Positions 49,715-58,422 of a stretch of DNA of 64,000 bases are shown here, piece after piece (position 1 is the stretch's first letter; each line of letters starts with the position of its first letter). Under the pieces are notes generated by a model. It worked only from the letters and a program-made list of their open reading frames with translations, was not told the DNA's origin and did no database searches. The translations under genes were made by a program, and so were the position numbers. The DNA comes from Bordetella genomosp. 9. Lineage in GTDB: Bacteria; Pseudomonadota; Gammaproteobacteria; Burkholderiales; Burkholderiaceae_B. The stretch lies in the NCBI RefSeq assembly GCF_002119725.1, contig NZ_CP021109.1:4402001-4466000 (forward strand). Reading direction: 5' to 3'.

Positions 49715-51901
49715 ATGCGCATCGGTGCGCTCAACACCGTTCTCGATCTGATTCTGCCGGGCCCGCACCAGCCTCCGGCGCTGTCGACCGGCGGCTCTTT
49801 CAGCGACATCCTGCTCGCCGGCGTGCGCGGAGACATATCCGCCCAAGAATCCGCTCAACTTCGATCGCTGCTGGACCGGCTGCAGGCGGATCCGTATGGA
49901 AAAATCATTTTCGAAGCGCTGCAGGCCTATCACGATCACTTCCGGCAAGCGCCGGCGATCGTTGTGCGGCGGCATGCGTGGCAGGAACGGCCCTCGCTGA
50001 ACGACTGTTGCGCGGTCGGCGATGGCTTCCTCGGCATTGGCGCGTCCGCACTTGCGAGCGAATGGCATGTGGATCTCGCGGCCCTGGCCGCAGCCACGGA
50101 CCTGGAACTGGTGCGAGAGTTCGCCGCCGTCTATTGCAAAACGACGGGCTACCGGATGACGGTGACAGGCGGGACGGATATCTTCCTCTACCGGCCAGAC
50201 TATAGAGACCGGCCGGACAGCACGTACGAGAAGAAGCTGGACAAATGGGCGGAGTCGGCGTCCGGCGTCATGCAACGCCGCGTGCGCCATCGTGTCGCAG
50301 AAAACATCAAGACCGATTTGAGGCAAATGCGATGCTACGGCGGCCTCGTCCACTTCTGCTTCAATCACCTTCTTGAAGCGCTGCGCAGCGGCAATCCAAT
50401 CGCCAAGCCCGAGCTGTATGCGACCCCTTCCATGCTGGTGCTGCGCGAGTGGGGCAACGACTGGTGGCTGGCCTATGCCAGAAGCGATCGATCAGAGCCG
50501 CGCCATCCTCCCCGGCTCGACATCGGACTGAACGAGAAATCTCGTGGCAGGGGCGTCCATGAGACATCGCTGCCGCCGGTGCCTGCGGATCTGCAGGCCT
50601 ATTGCATCGACGGTTGCCGCAAGCCCGATCTATCGAATCTGCCCTCCGGATTGAAGGTATTCCGTGCGCGGAGCGCCGGTCTCGAAGACGTGCCCCAGGT
50701 GCCCGACAGCGTGGAAATTTTGGACATCGCGGAAAACGACATCCGGCAGCCCAGGCGCGCCCTGCCATCGCACATCAAGACGCTGATCATTTCGGACAAT
50801 CCGTTGCGCAGTCTGCCGCCGCTTCGCGCCGGAATCATGCGCCTGGAAGCGGACCGCACGTGTTTGACGCCTGCGGCGCCGGTGCCGCGCACGGTGGTTC
50901 AACCGTCCCTGCGCGGCAACCGGATTCCCGCCATTTCGGACGGCAACCCCGAGCCGCCCCCGGCCGACGTCTCGACGTTCGGACGCACCGCGCTTGCGCC
51001 TCAGGCGCCATTGCCCGCGGTCATGATGGCGTGGCTGGACAGCGTGCCAGGGCCGGCGCTGTCCTGGTGGTCGGAATTCGGCGACCCGCCGCACGCCAAC
51101 GATTTCCGCAAGTTCCTGATCCGGCTGCTCGGCCTGAGATGCTGTGCCGATCCGGCGTTCAGGGCCGATATACAGAAGCTCCTCGTCGATCTATCGGATG
51201 CCAGCCGGAAGGATGTGCGTGAATTGATATTCGCCGCGTGCCGCGACGCCACGTCGCGGTGCGATGACCGGGTGGCGTACACGCTGAATCAATTGAAAAC
51301 CCTGATGTTGAACGACGACATCCGCCGGGGTCTTTATGACGGCCGCGTCGCCGATGCGATTGCAGTCGCCAGACAGATGTTCCGCCTTGCGGAGCTGGAA
51401 AAGATCGCGGCGGACAAGGCGGCGACGCAATCGGAGAGCGACCAGATCGAGGTCTACCTGGCATATCAGGTGAAACTGCGCGATGCGTTGGACTTGAGCG
51501 TGGTCGTCCCCGACATGCTGTATTACGGCCATTCGCGCTTGAAGGGCGAAGACATGCAATCCGCGCTTGCGGCGGTGCGACGGCGGGAGAAAGAGGGCTT
51601 CGAGGAATTCCTGGCGCTGGACTATGACCCGTGGCAAACGTTGCTGCAGCGGCTTGAAGGCGAACGCTATCGGGCGCTGCAGGAAACGCGCCGCCAGGAA
51701 CTGGAACGGCGCCTGGAACAGGCGTTGGCGCATCGTCTCAACGCGGCGGGACTCGCCGCGGACGACCCGGACGGCCGGCGCACGTTGGGCCGGTCGATTT
51801 TTCGCGAAATCTCGCTGGAAATCCTTCAGCCCTTGACGCGCGAGTACCTGGAGCGATTCGGCGCGCGGCCGCAGCGCAATGCCGGGCCGGTCACGTCCTG
51901 A
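49715..51901 (+). CDS. LRR-NEL E3 ubiquitin ligase effector (IpaH/SspH-like)
   Basis: 728 residues. No signal peptide. Residues 1-285 are an N-terminal domain I do not recognise. Residues ~287-408 hold a short run of LPX-type leucine-rich repeats (LPSGLKVFRA, VPDSVEILDIAEND, LPSHIKTLIISDNPLRSLPP). Residues ~435-715 match the NEL catalytic domain of Shigella IpaH and Salmonella SspH. Cys516 sits in CDDRVAYTLNQL, aligning with the catalytic CxD motif (CEDRV); then come ARQMFRLAELEKIAADKAA, SDQIEVYLAYQVKLRDALDL, and a helical C-terminal half ending LTREYLERF. Such enzymes are injected by type III secretion and ubiquitinate host proteins. A GGAGGGA site supports the ATG. Its 3' end overlaps the next gene by 11 bases. 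Confidence 0.9.
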   Translation: MRIGALNTVLDLILPGPHQPPALSTGGSFSDILLAGVRGDISAQESAQLRSLLDRLQADPYGKIIFEALQAYHDHFRQAPAIVVRRHAWQERPSLNDCCAVGDGFLGIGASALASEWHVDLAALAAATDLELVREFAAVYCKTTGYRMTVTGGTDIFLYRPDYRDRPDSTYEKKLDKWAESASGVMQRRVRHRVAENIKTDLRQMRCYGGLVHFCFNHLLEALRSGNPIAKPELYATPSMLVLREWGNDWWLAYARSDRSEPRHPPRLDIGLNEKSRGRGVHETSLPPVPADLQAYCIDGCRKPDLSNLPSGLKVFRARSAGLEDVPQVPDSVEILDIAENDIRQPRRALPSHIKTLIISDNPLRSLPPLRAGIMRLEADRTCLTPAAPVPRTVVQPSLRGNRIPAISDGNPEPPPADVSTFGRTALAPQAPLPAVMMAWLDSVPGPALSWWSEFGDPPHANDFRKFLIRLLGLRCCADPAFRADIQKLLVDLSDASRKDVRELIFAACRDATSRCDDRVAYTLNQLKTLMLNDDIRRGLYDGRVADAIAVARQMFRLAELEKIAADKAATQSESDQIEVYLAYQVKLRDALDLSVVVPDMLYYGHSRLKGEDMQSALAAVRRREKEGFEEFLALDYDPWQTLLQRLEGERYRALQETRRQELERRLEQALAHRLNAAGLAADDPDGRRTLGRSIFREISLEILQPLTREYLERFGARPQRNAGPVTS

Positions 51902-52379
51902 GGCTGTCCAGGAAAACGCGGCAAAGCGCTTCCATCCCCAGTCGGTCTTCTTCATCGAAACGGCCCGGCAGGGGGCTATCCACGTCCCACACGCCGACCA
52001 GCGCATCGCCCTGAACCAGGGGCACCACGATTTCAGAGCGCGACGCCGCGTCGCAGGCGATGTGGCCGGGAAAGGCGTGCACGTCGGGCACCACCTGCGT
52101 CCGCCGTTGGCTGGCGGCGGCGCCGCATACCCCGCGGTCCAGCGGGATGCGCACGCAGGCGGGCTTGCCCTGGAAGGGCCCGACGACCAGCTCCTTGCCG
52201 TCGAAGAAGTAAAAGCCGGCCCAGTTCAGGTCGGGCAGGGATTGGAACACCAGGGCCGAGAAATTCGCGGCGTTGGCGATGCGGTCGGATTCGCCGGCCA
52301 ACAGCCCGCGCGCCTGGCCGGCGAGTTCGGCATAGCGTTCGGTCTTGGTGGCGGCGGTGGACGGTACGGCGGTGAACAT
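51891..52379 (-). CDS. msrC: Free methionine-(R)-sulfoxide reductase, GAF domain
   Basis: 162-residue single GAF domain that reduces free Met-R-sulfoxide in oxidative-stress defence. FSALVFQSLPDLNWAGFYFFDGKELVVGPFQGK is the family core. The three conserved cysteines are seen in KPACVRI, RGVCGAA and HIACDAAS, in the order of the known enzyme, and VWDVDSPLPGRFDEED follows. The ATG at 52379 is chosen at the domain start; the frame runs upstream without conserved sequence. It is convergent with the NEL gene, and the two coding ends overlap by 11 bases. Confidence 0.9.
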   Translation of the reverse strand: MFTAVPSTAATKTERYAELAGQARGLLAGESDRIANAANFSALVFQSLPDLNWAGFYFFDGKELVVGPFQGKPACVRIPLDRGVCGAAASQRRTQVVPDVHAFPGHIACDAASRSEIVVPLVQGDALVGVWDVDSPLPGRFDEEDRLGMEALCRVFLDSLRT

Positions 52380-52585
52380 GGCAGTGTGCGCGGTGACGCA
52401 AGCGTTGCGGCCGGGCCGTCGTGGGGCGCCGGCAAAAGTGGGAGAATACCGCTTTGCCGTCCCTCTGTTACTCTTCCTTCGCATTCGTCTTAACTGCCTT
52501 CCCTTACGTGGCCACACGCCCCGGCCGGCTCACCGGCGGGCCGCAGCGCGCGACCGTTCTTTACCGTTCTTTGATGCATACCTCC

Positions 52586-53791
52586 ATGGACAAGCCCTTC
52601 GAACCCGAATGTTCCTTTTCTGAACGCGCCCTGCAGCTGACCAGCTCGGCCATCCGCGAGATTCTCAAGGTAACCGAGCGCCCCGACGTCATTTCCTTCG
52701 CGGGCGGCCTGCCGGCTCCCAGCGGATTCCCCGTGGACGTCGTACGCGAGGCCTTCGACAAGGTATTGGTTTCGAACGGACGCGCTGCCCTGCAATACGG
52801 CCCGACGGAAGGCTACGCCCCGCTGCGGGCCTGGGTGGCCGAAGACCTGAACCGGCAAGGCGCCCGGGTGACGCCCGACCAGATCCTGATCGTGTCCGGC
52901 TCACAGCAGGCGCTGGATCTGCTGGGCAAGGTGCTCATCGACAAGGACAGCAAGGTTATGGTGGAAACGCCCAGCTATCTGGGCGCGCTGCAGTCCTTCA
53001 GCCTGTACCAGCCGCGCTACGAATCCGTCACTTCCGACGAAGGCGGCCTGGTTCCGGAATCCCTGAATGCGGAAAACACCCAGGGCGCACGCTTCCTGTA
53101 CGCCCTGCCCAACTTCCAGAACCCCACCGGCCGGACGCTGAGCCGGGCGCGCCGCGAAGCCCTGGTCATGCAAGCCGCCAAACTGAACTTCCCGGTGGTG
53201 GAAGACGACCCCTACGGCGAACTGCGCTACGCCGGCGAGCCGCAGCCCAGCCTGCTGGCGCTGGGCGCCGATTGCGGCGCGCACGTCGTGCGCATGGGCT
53301 CTTTCTCGAAGGTGCTGGCGCCCGGCCTGCGACTGGGCTATATCGCCGCCCCGCGCCGGCTGATCGACAAGATGGTGCAGGCCAAGCAGGCCACCGACCT
53401 GCACACCGCGACGCTGACCCAGATGGCCGTTTACGAAATCGTGAAGGACGGCTTCCTGGCCCGCCACCTGCCCACCGTGCGCGAGCTCTACCGCAAGCAA
53501 TGCGGCTATATGCTCGAAGCCCTGGACCGCGAGTTCCCGGCGTCGGCCACATGGACCCGCCCGGAAGGCGGCATGTTCATCTGGGTGACTTTGCCCGAAG
53601 GCATCGATACCACCCGGCTGCTGCAGCAGGCCATCGAGGAAAAAGTCGCGTTCGTGCCCGGCCAGCCCTTCTACGCCAGCGAATCCGCGCCGCGCAACAC
53701 CTTGCGGCTCAGCTTCGTTACCGTGCCGGAAGAAAAAATCCGCGCGGGCGTCGCCACGCTGGGCCGGCTGATCAAGGCGCAACTGGGCTGA
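52586..53791 (+). CDS. PLP-dependent aminotransferase, class I/II (2-aminoadipate type)
   Basis: 401 residues of fold-type I. Landmarks: VISFAGGLPAPSGFP, LQYGPTEGYAPLR, ILIVSGSQQALDLLGKVL, PNFQNPTGRTLSRARREAL (NPTG), VVEDDPYGELRY (PLP-binding Asp and Tyr), and GSFSKVLAPGLRLGYIAAP with the Schiff-base Lys. This pattern fits the LysN/ARO8-like group that lacks a GntR domain. The ATG at 52586 is preferred for family length; an ATG at 52574 adds four residues, and neither has a strong ribosome site. The amino donor cannot be determined. It is 10 bases before ubiA, so the two may be cotranscribed. Confidence 0.88.
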   Translation: MDKPFEPECSFSERALQLTSSAIREILKVTERPDVISFAGGLPAPSGFPVDVVREAFDKVLVSNGRAALQYGPTEGYAPLRAWVAEDLNRQGARVTPDQILIVSGSQQALDLLGKVLIDKDSKVMVETPSYLGALQSFSLYQPRYESVTSDEGGLVPESLNAENTQGARFLYALPNFQNPTGRTLSRARREALVMQAAKLNFPVVEDDPYGELRYAGEPQPSLLALGADCGAHVVRMGSFSKVLAPGLRLGYIAAPRRLIDKMVQAKQATDLHTATLTQMAVYEIVKDGFLARHLPTVRELYRKQCGYMLEALDREFPASATWTRPEGGMFIWVTLPEGIDTTRLLQQAIEEKVAFVPGQPFYASESAPRNTLRLSFVTVPEEKIRAGVATLGRLIKAQLG

Positions 53792-53801
53792 GGCCGCGGA
53801 C

Positions 53802-54734
53802 ATGTCCATGCAGCATTCCGGCGGCCGCATCGACCTGAACGACATCGAGTTCGACGACTGGGTGGCGCGGTGGCTGCCGCGCGCCTGGGGGCCCTACGCC
53901 CGCCTGTGCCGCCTGGACCGTCCCATCGGCACCTGGCTCACGCTGCTGCCCGCGGTGGCTGCGCTGGCCCAGGCTGCTGGCGGCTGGCCGGACCTGTGGC
54001 GCCTGGCCGTGTTTTCGCTGGGCGCCCTGTTGATGCGCGGCATCGGCTGCACCATCAACGATATTTTTGACCGCGACATCGACAAGCACGTCGAGCGCAC
54101 GCGCTACCGGCCGCTCACCAGCGGCCAGCTGTCGCTGCGGCAGGCTCTGTGGTTCCTGTTTGCGCAACTGGCGGTGTGCGCGTCGCTGCTGCTGGCGATC
54201 AACCCGATGAGCCGCTGGCTGGCGGTGGCGTTGCTTCCCATCGTGGTGATCTATCCGCTGTGCAAGCGCTTCACCTATTGGCCGCAAGCGGTGCTGGGCG
54301 TGTGCTTCAACTGGGGCATGCTGATGGCGTGGTCGGATACGCGCAATATCGTGCCGCTGGGCGCCATCGCGGTCTACGTGGGCACCATCCTGTGGCAGAT
54401 CGGCTACGACACCATCTACGCCTACATCGACGTGCGCGACGACCGGCGGCTGGGGCTGCATTCGACCGCGCTGCGCTTCGGCGATGCCGGCAAGCGCTGG
54501 ATCGCCGGTTTCTACATCGCCACGGTGGCCTTGTGGGCCTGGGGCGGTCATGCCGTCGGCATGGGCTGGCCTTATGCGGCCGGCATGGCGCTGATTGCCG
54601 CGCACCTGGCGTGGCAACTGAAAAAGCTGGACCTGAACCGGCCCGAACTGGGTCTGGGCCTGTTCCGCGCCAACCTCTGGGTGGGCGTCATGCTGGTGGC
54701 GGCTTCGGTGGCTGGCGGACTCGCCGGCGCATAG
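53802..54734 (+). CDS. ubiA: 4-hydroxybenzoate polyprenyltransferase
   Basis: Inner-membrane prenyltransferase that attaches the polyprenyl chain to 4-hydroxybenzoate in ubiquinone synthesis. 310 residues, about eight or nine membrane helices. The two Asp-rich motifs are present: RGIGCTINDIFDRDIDKHVERTRYRPL in the first half and YAYIDVRDDRRLGLHSTALRFG in the second. RLDRPIGTWLTLLPA is the usual N-terminal motif. Length is slightly above the common ~290 because of an N-terminal tail of about 35 residues. Confidence 0.95.
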   Translation: MSMQHSGGRIDLNDIEFDDWVARWLPRAWGPYARLCRLDRPIGTWLTLLPAVAALAQAAGGWPDLWRLAVFSLGALLMRGIGCTINDIFDRDIDKHVERTRYRPLTSGQLSLRQALWFLFAQLAVCASLLLAINPMSRWLAVALLPIVVIYPLCKRFTYWPQAVLGVCFNWGMLMAWSDTRNIVPLGAIAVYVGTILWQIGYDTIYAYIDVRDDRRLGLHSTALRFGDAGKRWIAGFYIATVALWAWGGHAVGMGWPYAAGMALIAAHLAWQLKKLDLNRPELGLGLFRANLWVGVMLVAASVAGGLAGA

Positions 54735-54742
54735 CGTTTCCT

Positions 54743-56221
54743 TCACTGGATCCGCCGGATGGCCGGCGGCATCCAGAGCGATTGCGCGGCATCCTCGCGC
54801 GGCTGGTACATGCGGATCACCAGCGTGAACCGGCCGCTTTGCGGCGCGGGCAGCCAGTTGCGCACCTGTTCGCCCGCAGGCTGGGGGTACTGGACATAAA
54901 CCGTCGATGTCCCGTCGGCCGCCGGCGTCAGGGGGTGCCGGCTGCCCACGGCGTAGACATTGACGGGGTTGTCGTGGAGCTCGCGCCGGTCGTTGTACAG
55001 CGTCATCGACCAGAAGGCGTCGGCAGGCGGCAATTGCCCCCGGTCAAAGCGGACCTCGTAGCGGAAGCTGCCATCCAGCGGCCGGCCGTCCGAATCGGTG
55101 ACGGCGCGCAGCACGATTTCGTCTTCCGGCAAGGGCGTGGCCAATTGCACGCGGGCGGCGCGGGCGCGCAACGCGTAATCGGTGCCGTAGCTGCCCAGTC
55201 GCCGATCGGGCATGCGCCAGGCGTCGCCCTGCCGCGGACGCGGCTGCACCGGCGATCGCACGCTGGCCTGGCCCCGCTGCACCCCGGCCTCGATCGCCGA
55301 ACGTATCTGCGCCGGCAGCCGCGCCATATCGAAGCGCTGGCCTGGCACCAACCCCAGACGCGCCATGCGCTGCAAGATCGGGTCGTCGTTGAAGTGGGAG
55401 GCATACCGTCCCGCCAGCTCCGCAAAGGTGGAGAAAAATGCGGCGGCGTTCATTTCCGCGACCTGCTCCACGGGCGCACGCCGGGACAGCGCCACGTCGT
55501 ACGGCGCATCCACGGGCGTGGCTTTCTTTCCCCAGCGCGACAGGGGCGTGGCCTCCAGCCCCATCTGGAAACCTTGCGCCTGTCCCACGTCCGACGCTCC
55601 CCGGAATGCCACGCGCGCGCGCAGCAGGCCGGCGCCGGTCGGCGCCCGGATCGGGGTGACCGACCGCGGCAGCTTGCCTCGCCAGTCCGGCCCCACGATG
55701 GCGTAGACGCGCGCGCCGTCGTGGCCGATGCGGCTGCCCAAGGCGGCGAACACATCGGTCCACATATCGGCCAACGTGATCGCGTAATACCGGCCGCGCG
55801 CATCCGGCACCTCGATCAGCAACGGCTCCCGCGACACGTCGAACCACATGGATGACCACAGCGTATCCACATCGGGATAGGGCAGGCCGTGCAGCAGCGG
55901 ATCCGGCGCACGGCTCATGTGGGTAAAGCGGTTGACGGGCGCCCCGCCGCCATAGGCGGTGTCCGGCGCCTGAACATTGGTCTGCACCTTGCGCGCGACG
56001 TCCATCAAGACCAGCGGATACGCGTATACGTAGGCGTCGGCGGCGATGTCGCGCGCCTCGCCGGCGTCCATGGGCGGGGCGGCCAGCGCCGGCCGGCCGA
56101 CGCCCAAGCCGGCGCAGATGACCGCGGCCAGGAGCACGGACAGCATCCGGACCCAACACATCGCACGAGTGCGGGAGCGGCCAGAATGCCGGCCCCGGAC
56201 GAAACAGCAACGCACAGGCAT
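54743..56221 (-). CDS. DUF1254/DUF1214 protein, exported
   Basis: 492 residues from the ATG at 56221. A hydrophobic signal-like segment (MLSVLLAAVICAGLGVGRPALA) points to export. The N-terminal domain (AADAYVYAYPLVLMDVARKVQTN, then DVDTLWSSMWFDVSREPLLIEVPD) matches DUF1254, and the C-terminal part (FWSMTLYNDRRELHDNPVNVYAVGSR and WLPAPQSGRFTLVIRMYQP) matches DUF1214. The function is unknown. The start is uncertain: GAGG lies 10 bases before 56221, while ATGs at 56161 and 56146 give a tidier signal peptide. It converges with ubiA and is monocistronic. Confidence 0.85.
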   Translation of the reverse strand: MPVRCCFVRGRHSGRSRTRAMCWVRMLSVLLAAVICAGLGVGRPALAAPPMDAGEARDIAADAYVYAYPLVLMDVARKVQTNVQAPDTAYGGGAPVNRFTHMSRAPDPLLHGLPYPDVDTLWSSMWFDVSREPLLIEVPDARGRYYAITLADMWTDVFAALGSRIGHDGARVYAIVGPDWRGKLPRSVTPIRAPTGAGLLRARVAFRGASDVGQAQGFQMGLEATPLSRWGKKATPVDAPYDVALSRRAPVEQVAEMNAAAFFSTFAELAGRYASHFNDDPILQRMARLGLVPGQRFDMARLPAQIRSAIEAGVQRGQASVRSPVQPRPRQGDAWRMPDRRLGSYGTDYALRARAARVQLATPLPEDEIVLRAVTDSDGRPLDGSFRYEVRFDRGQLPPADAFWSMTLYNDRRELHDNPVNVYAVGSRHPLTPAADGTSTVYVQYPQPAGEQVRNWLPAPQSGRFTLVIRMYQPREDAAQSLWMPPAIRRIQ

Positions 56222-56463
56222 GCAGGCTTGGCCTCATGGGTCCGCGCGGACCGTCCGCGCGGCTCGAAAAAATTCTACTGAGCGAAAGTCTTAGCACCCA
56301 TCCCGGAAACGGAGCAAAAAAGGATGACGCCGGCGGGCGGATGGTCCGCCGCCATGACGCCCGAACTTTCACGCCGTCCCAACGCCCGCAGCCGATAGAA
56401 TGCGCTTTATTGGCGCGCCCCCGTCGCCTCCATCCCCTTGTTCATTACCCTCAAGGCAAGCCT

Positions 56464-57309
56464 ATGTACCCCACCGCCGCGGATGCTGCGCCTCAGGCGC
56501 CGCGCAAGCCCATCACCCTGGCCAGTCTCGCCGCCATGCATCAACGCGGCGAGAAAATCGCCATGCTGACCTGCTACGACGCCAGCTTCGCCGCGCTTCT
56601 GGATGCCTGCGGCGTGGACATCCTGCTGGTTGGCGACTCGCTGGGCAATGTGGTCCAAGGGCAATCGTCGACGCTGCCCGTAACGCTTGAACAAATGGTC
56701 TATCACACCGAATGCGTGGCGCGCGGCAACAAAACGGCCTGGGTATTGGCGGACCTGCCCTGGGCGAGCTATCACGAATCCCCGGCGCAAGCCTATGCCA
56801 GCGCCGCACGCCTGCTGTCGGCGGGCGCGCAGATGGTAAAGATCGAAGGCATGGACGGACACACGCCATGGATGTCCGAGACGGTCGCTTTCCTGGCCGA
56901 GCGCGGCGTGCCGGTCTGCGCGCACATGGGCCTGACGCCGCAATTCGTGCACGCGCTGGGCGGCTATCGTGTGCAGGGCAAGGACGAGGCCAGCGCCGCG
57001 CATTTGAAGCAGCAGGCGCGGACCATGCGCGATGCCGGCGCCAGCATGCTGCTCTATGAAATGGTGCCGGCGGCGCTGGCGGCCGAAATCACGGCCGAAG
57101 CCGGGATTCCCACCATCGGCATCGGCGCCGGCCCGGGATGCTCGGGCCAGGTGCTGGTGCTGCACGACATGCTGAACGTCTTTCCCGGCCGCAAGGCGCG
57201 CTTCGTCCGCAATTTCATGGAAGGCGCCGGCAGCATCCAGGACGCGGTCCGCGCTTACGTGCAGGCGGTGAAGGACGGCAGCTTCCCGGCGGCCGAGCAT
57301 TGCTACTGA
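56464..57309 (+). CDS. panB: 3-methyl-2-oxobutanoate hydroxymethyltransferase
   Basis: First step of pantothenate synthesis: transfer of a hydroxymethyl group from 5,10-methylene-THF to 2-oxoisovalerate. 281 residues with the family landmarks MLTCYDASFAALLDACGVDILLVGDSLGNVVQG (metal Asp), VLADLPWASY, MVKIEGMDGH, CAHMGLTPQFVHALGGYRVQGK, MLLYEMVPAALA (catalytic Glu) and PTIGIGAGPGCSGQVLVLHDML. The start at 56464 is where homology begins; an upstream in-frame extension is not conserved. panC is not adjacent. Confidence 0.96.
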   Translation: MYPTAADAAPQAPRKPITLASLAAMHQRGEKIAMLTCYDASFAALLDACGVDILLVGDSLGNVVQGQSSTLPVTLEQMVYHTECVARGNKTAWVLADLPWASYHESPAQAYASAARLLSAGAQMVKIEGMDGHTPWMSETVAFLAERGVPVCAHMGLTPQFVHALGGYRVQGKDEASAAHLKQQARTMRDAGASMLLYEMVPAALAAEITAEAGIPTIGIGAGPGCSGQVLVLHDMLNVFPGRKARFVRNFMEGAGSIQDAVRAYVQAVKDGSFPAAEHCY

Positions 57310-57354
57310 TCGCACGAGAGCCGTGCATGGGCGAGGATGCGCCAAAGCGCCGCA

Positions 57355-58422
57355 TCACCGTTCCACCGTGCGGTTCCAGCGCGCATTGAAGGCCGCGCGC
57401 GTGGCATTCACCGCGTCCCAGTCCAGCACCTTCACGGTCTCCATATAGGTCTGGAACTGCTTGAGCATGTCCTGGTTGCCGGCGTCGGCCTGCACGGTGC
57501 GGTTGGACGGGAAATGGCCGCCGTACTGCAGCGCGTTGGCCTGGGCCTGCGGCGACAGCAGATACAAAGCCAGCTTTTGCGCCAGTTCCGGTTCGCTGTT
57601 CTTGGCGACCACGCACTCGCCCACCATCAGCAGCACGGACCCTTCTTTCGGCTGGGCATATTCCACGGGAATATCGCGCTTTTTCAGGCGTGCGATGGCA
57701 GTGGGCGTGAGCGGGAAGATCGCTGCCTCGTCGGATTGGATCATCTCCGCCAGCTTCGCCGAGTTCGGGATGTACTCCAGCACGTTGGGGCCGATGGTGT
57801 CCGGCCATTTCTTGAAACCGGGATCGACGTGCTCGTCGTCGCCGCCCTCGATGCGGTTGAACATCAGGAAGGCATGCAAGCCGAACGTGCTGCTGGCGGC
57901 GGACTGGAACACCACCTTGCCCTTGTACCTGGGATCCGCCAGGTCCATCCATGAGTTGGGCGGCGCCCAACCATTCTTCTTGAAAATGCGCGTGTTGTAG
58001 CCCAGGCCCGTCATGCCCATATCGATGCCGGCCGCCATGCCGTCCTTCATGACGGCGGCCGGATACAGATCCTTCAGCACGGGCGCGTCCTGGAGCTTCT
58101 CGCACAGTCCCATGGACACCGCGCGCGCCATGACGCCGTCGTCCAGGAACATCACATGCATCTGCGGCGCGTTCTTGTAGGCCTGGGCCTTGGCCAGCAC
58201 CTCGGTCGATGTGCCCGGCACGACGACGATCTTGACGTTGTTGGCCTTTTCGAAGGCGGGGAAAACGTGCTGCGTGAAGGCGCGCTCCATATCGCCGCCG
58301 TTCATGCCGACATACAGGGTTTTCTGCTGCGCCGAGGCGCCGGCCGACAGCGCGGCCAGCATGACGGCGCCGGCCAGCCAGCGGCCGGGGCGGATTTTTC
58401 TGTCGCGATTCCGATTCATCAT
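57355..58422 (-). CDS. Periplasmic binding protein, PotD-like (amine/opine-type ABC importer)
   Basis: 355 residues. Signal peptide in the first ~31 residues (RWLAGAVMLAALSAGASAQ). The mature protein is of the spermidine/putrescine family: TLYVGMNGGDMERAFTQHVFPAFEKANNVKIVVVPG, NTRIFKKNGWAPPNSWMDLADPRYKGKVVF, GGHFPSNRTVQADA. It is the last gene of the operon; its ATG (58422 or 58419) overlaps the stop of the flavoprotein gene. Having the binding protein last is unusual for ABC importers. The ligand is probably the substrate of the dehydrogenase encoded upstream. Confidence 0.88.
   Translation of the reverse strand: MMNRNRDRKIRPGRWLAGAVMLAALSAGASAQQKTLYVGMNGGDMERAFTQHVFPAFEKANNVKIVVVPGTSTEVLAKAQAYKNAPQMHVMFLDDGVMARAVSMGLCEKLQDAPVLKDLYPAAVMKDGMAAGIDMGMTGLGYNTRIFKKNGWAPPNSWMDLADPRYKGKVVFQSAASSTFGLHAFLMFNRIEGGDDEHVDPGFKKWPDTIGPNVLEYIPNSAKLAEMIQSDEAAIFPLTPTAIARLKKRDIPVEYAQPKEGSVLLMVGECVVAKNSEPELAQKLALYLLSPQAQANALQYGGHFPSNRTVQADAGNQDMLKQFQTYMETVKVLDWDAVNATRAAFNARWNRTVER

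Noticed and set aside
44767..51901. Type III secretion apparatus or chaperone genes near the effector candidates
   Set aside because: No secretin, ATPase, needle or small acidic chaperone-like gene was found in the window; the effectors, if real, depend on a system encoded elsewhere.
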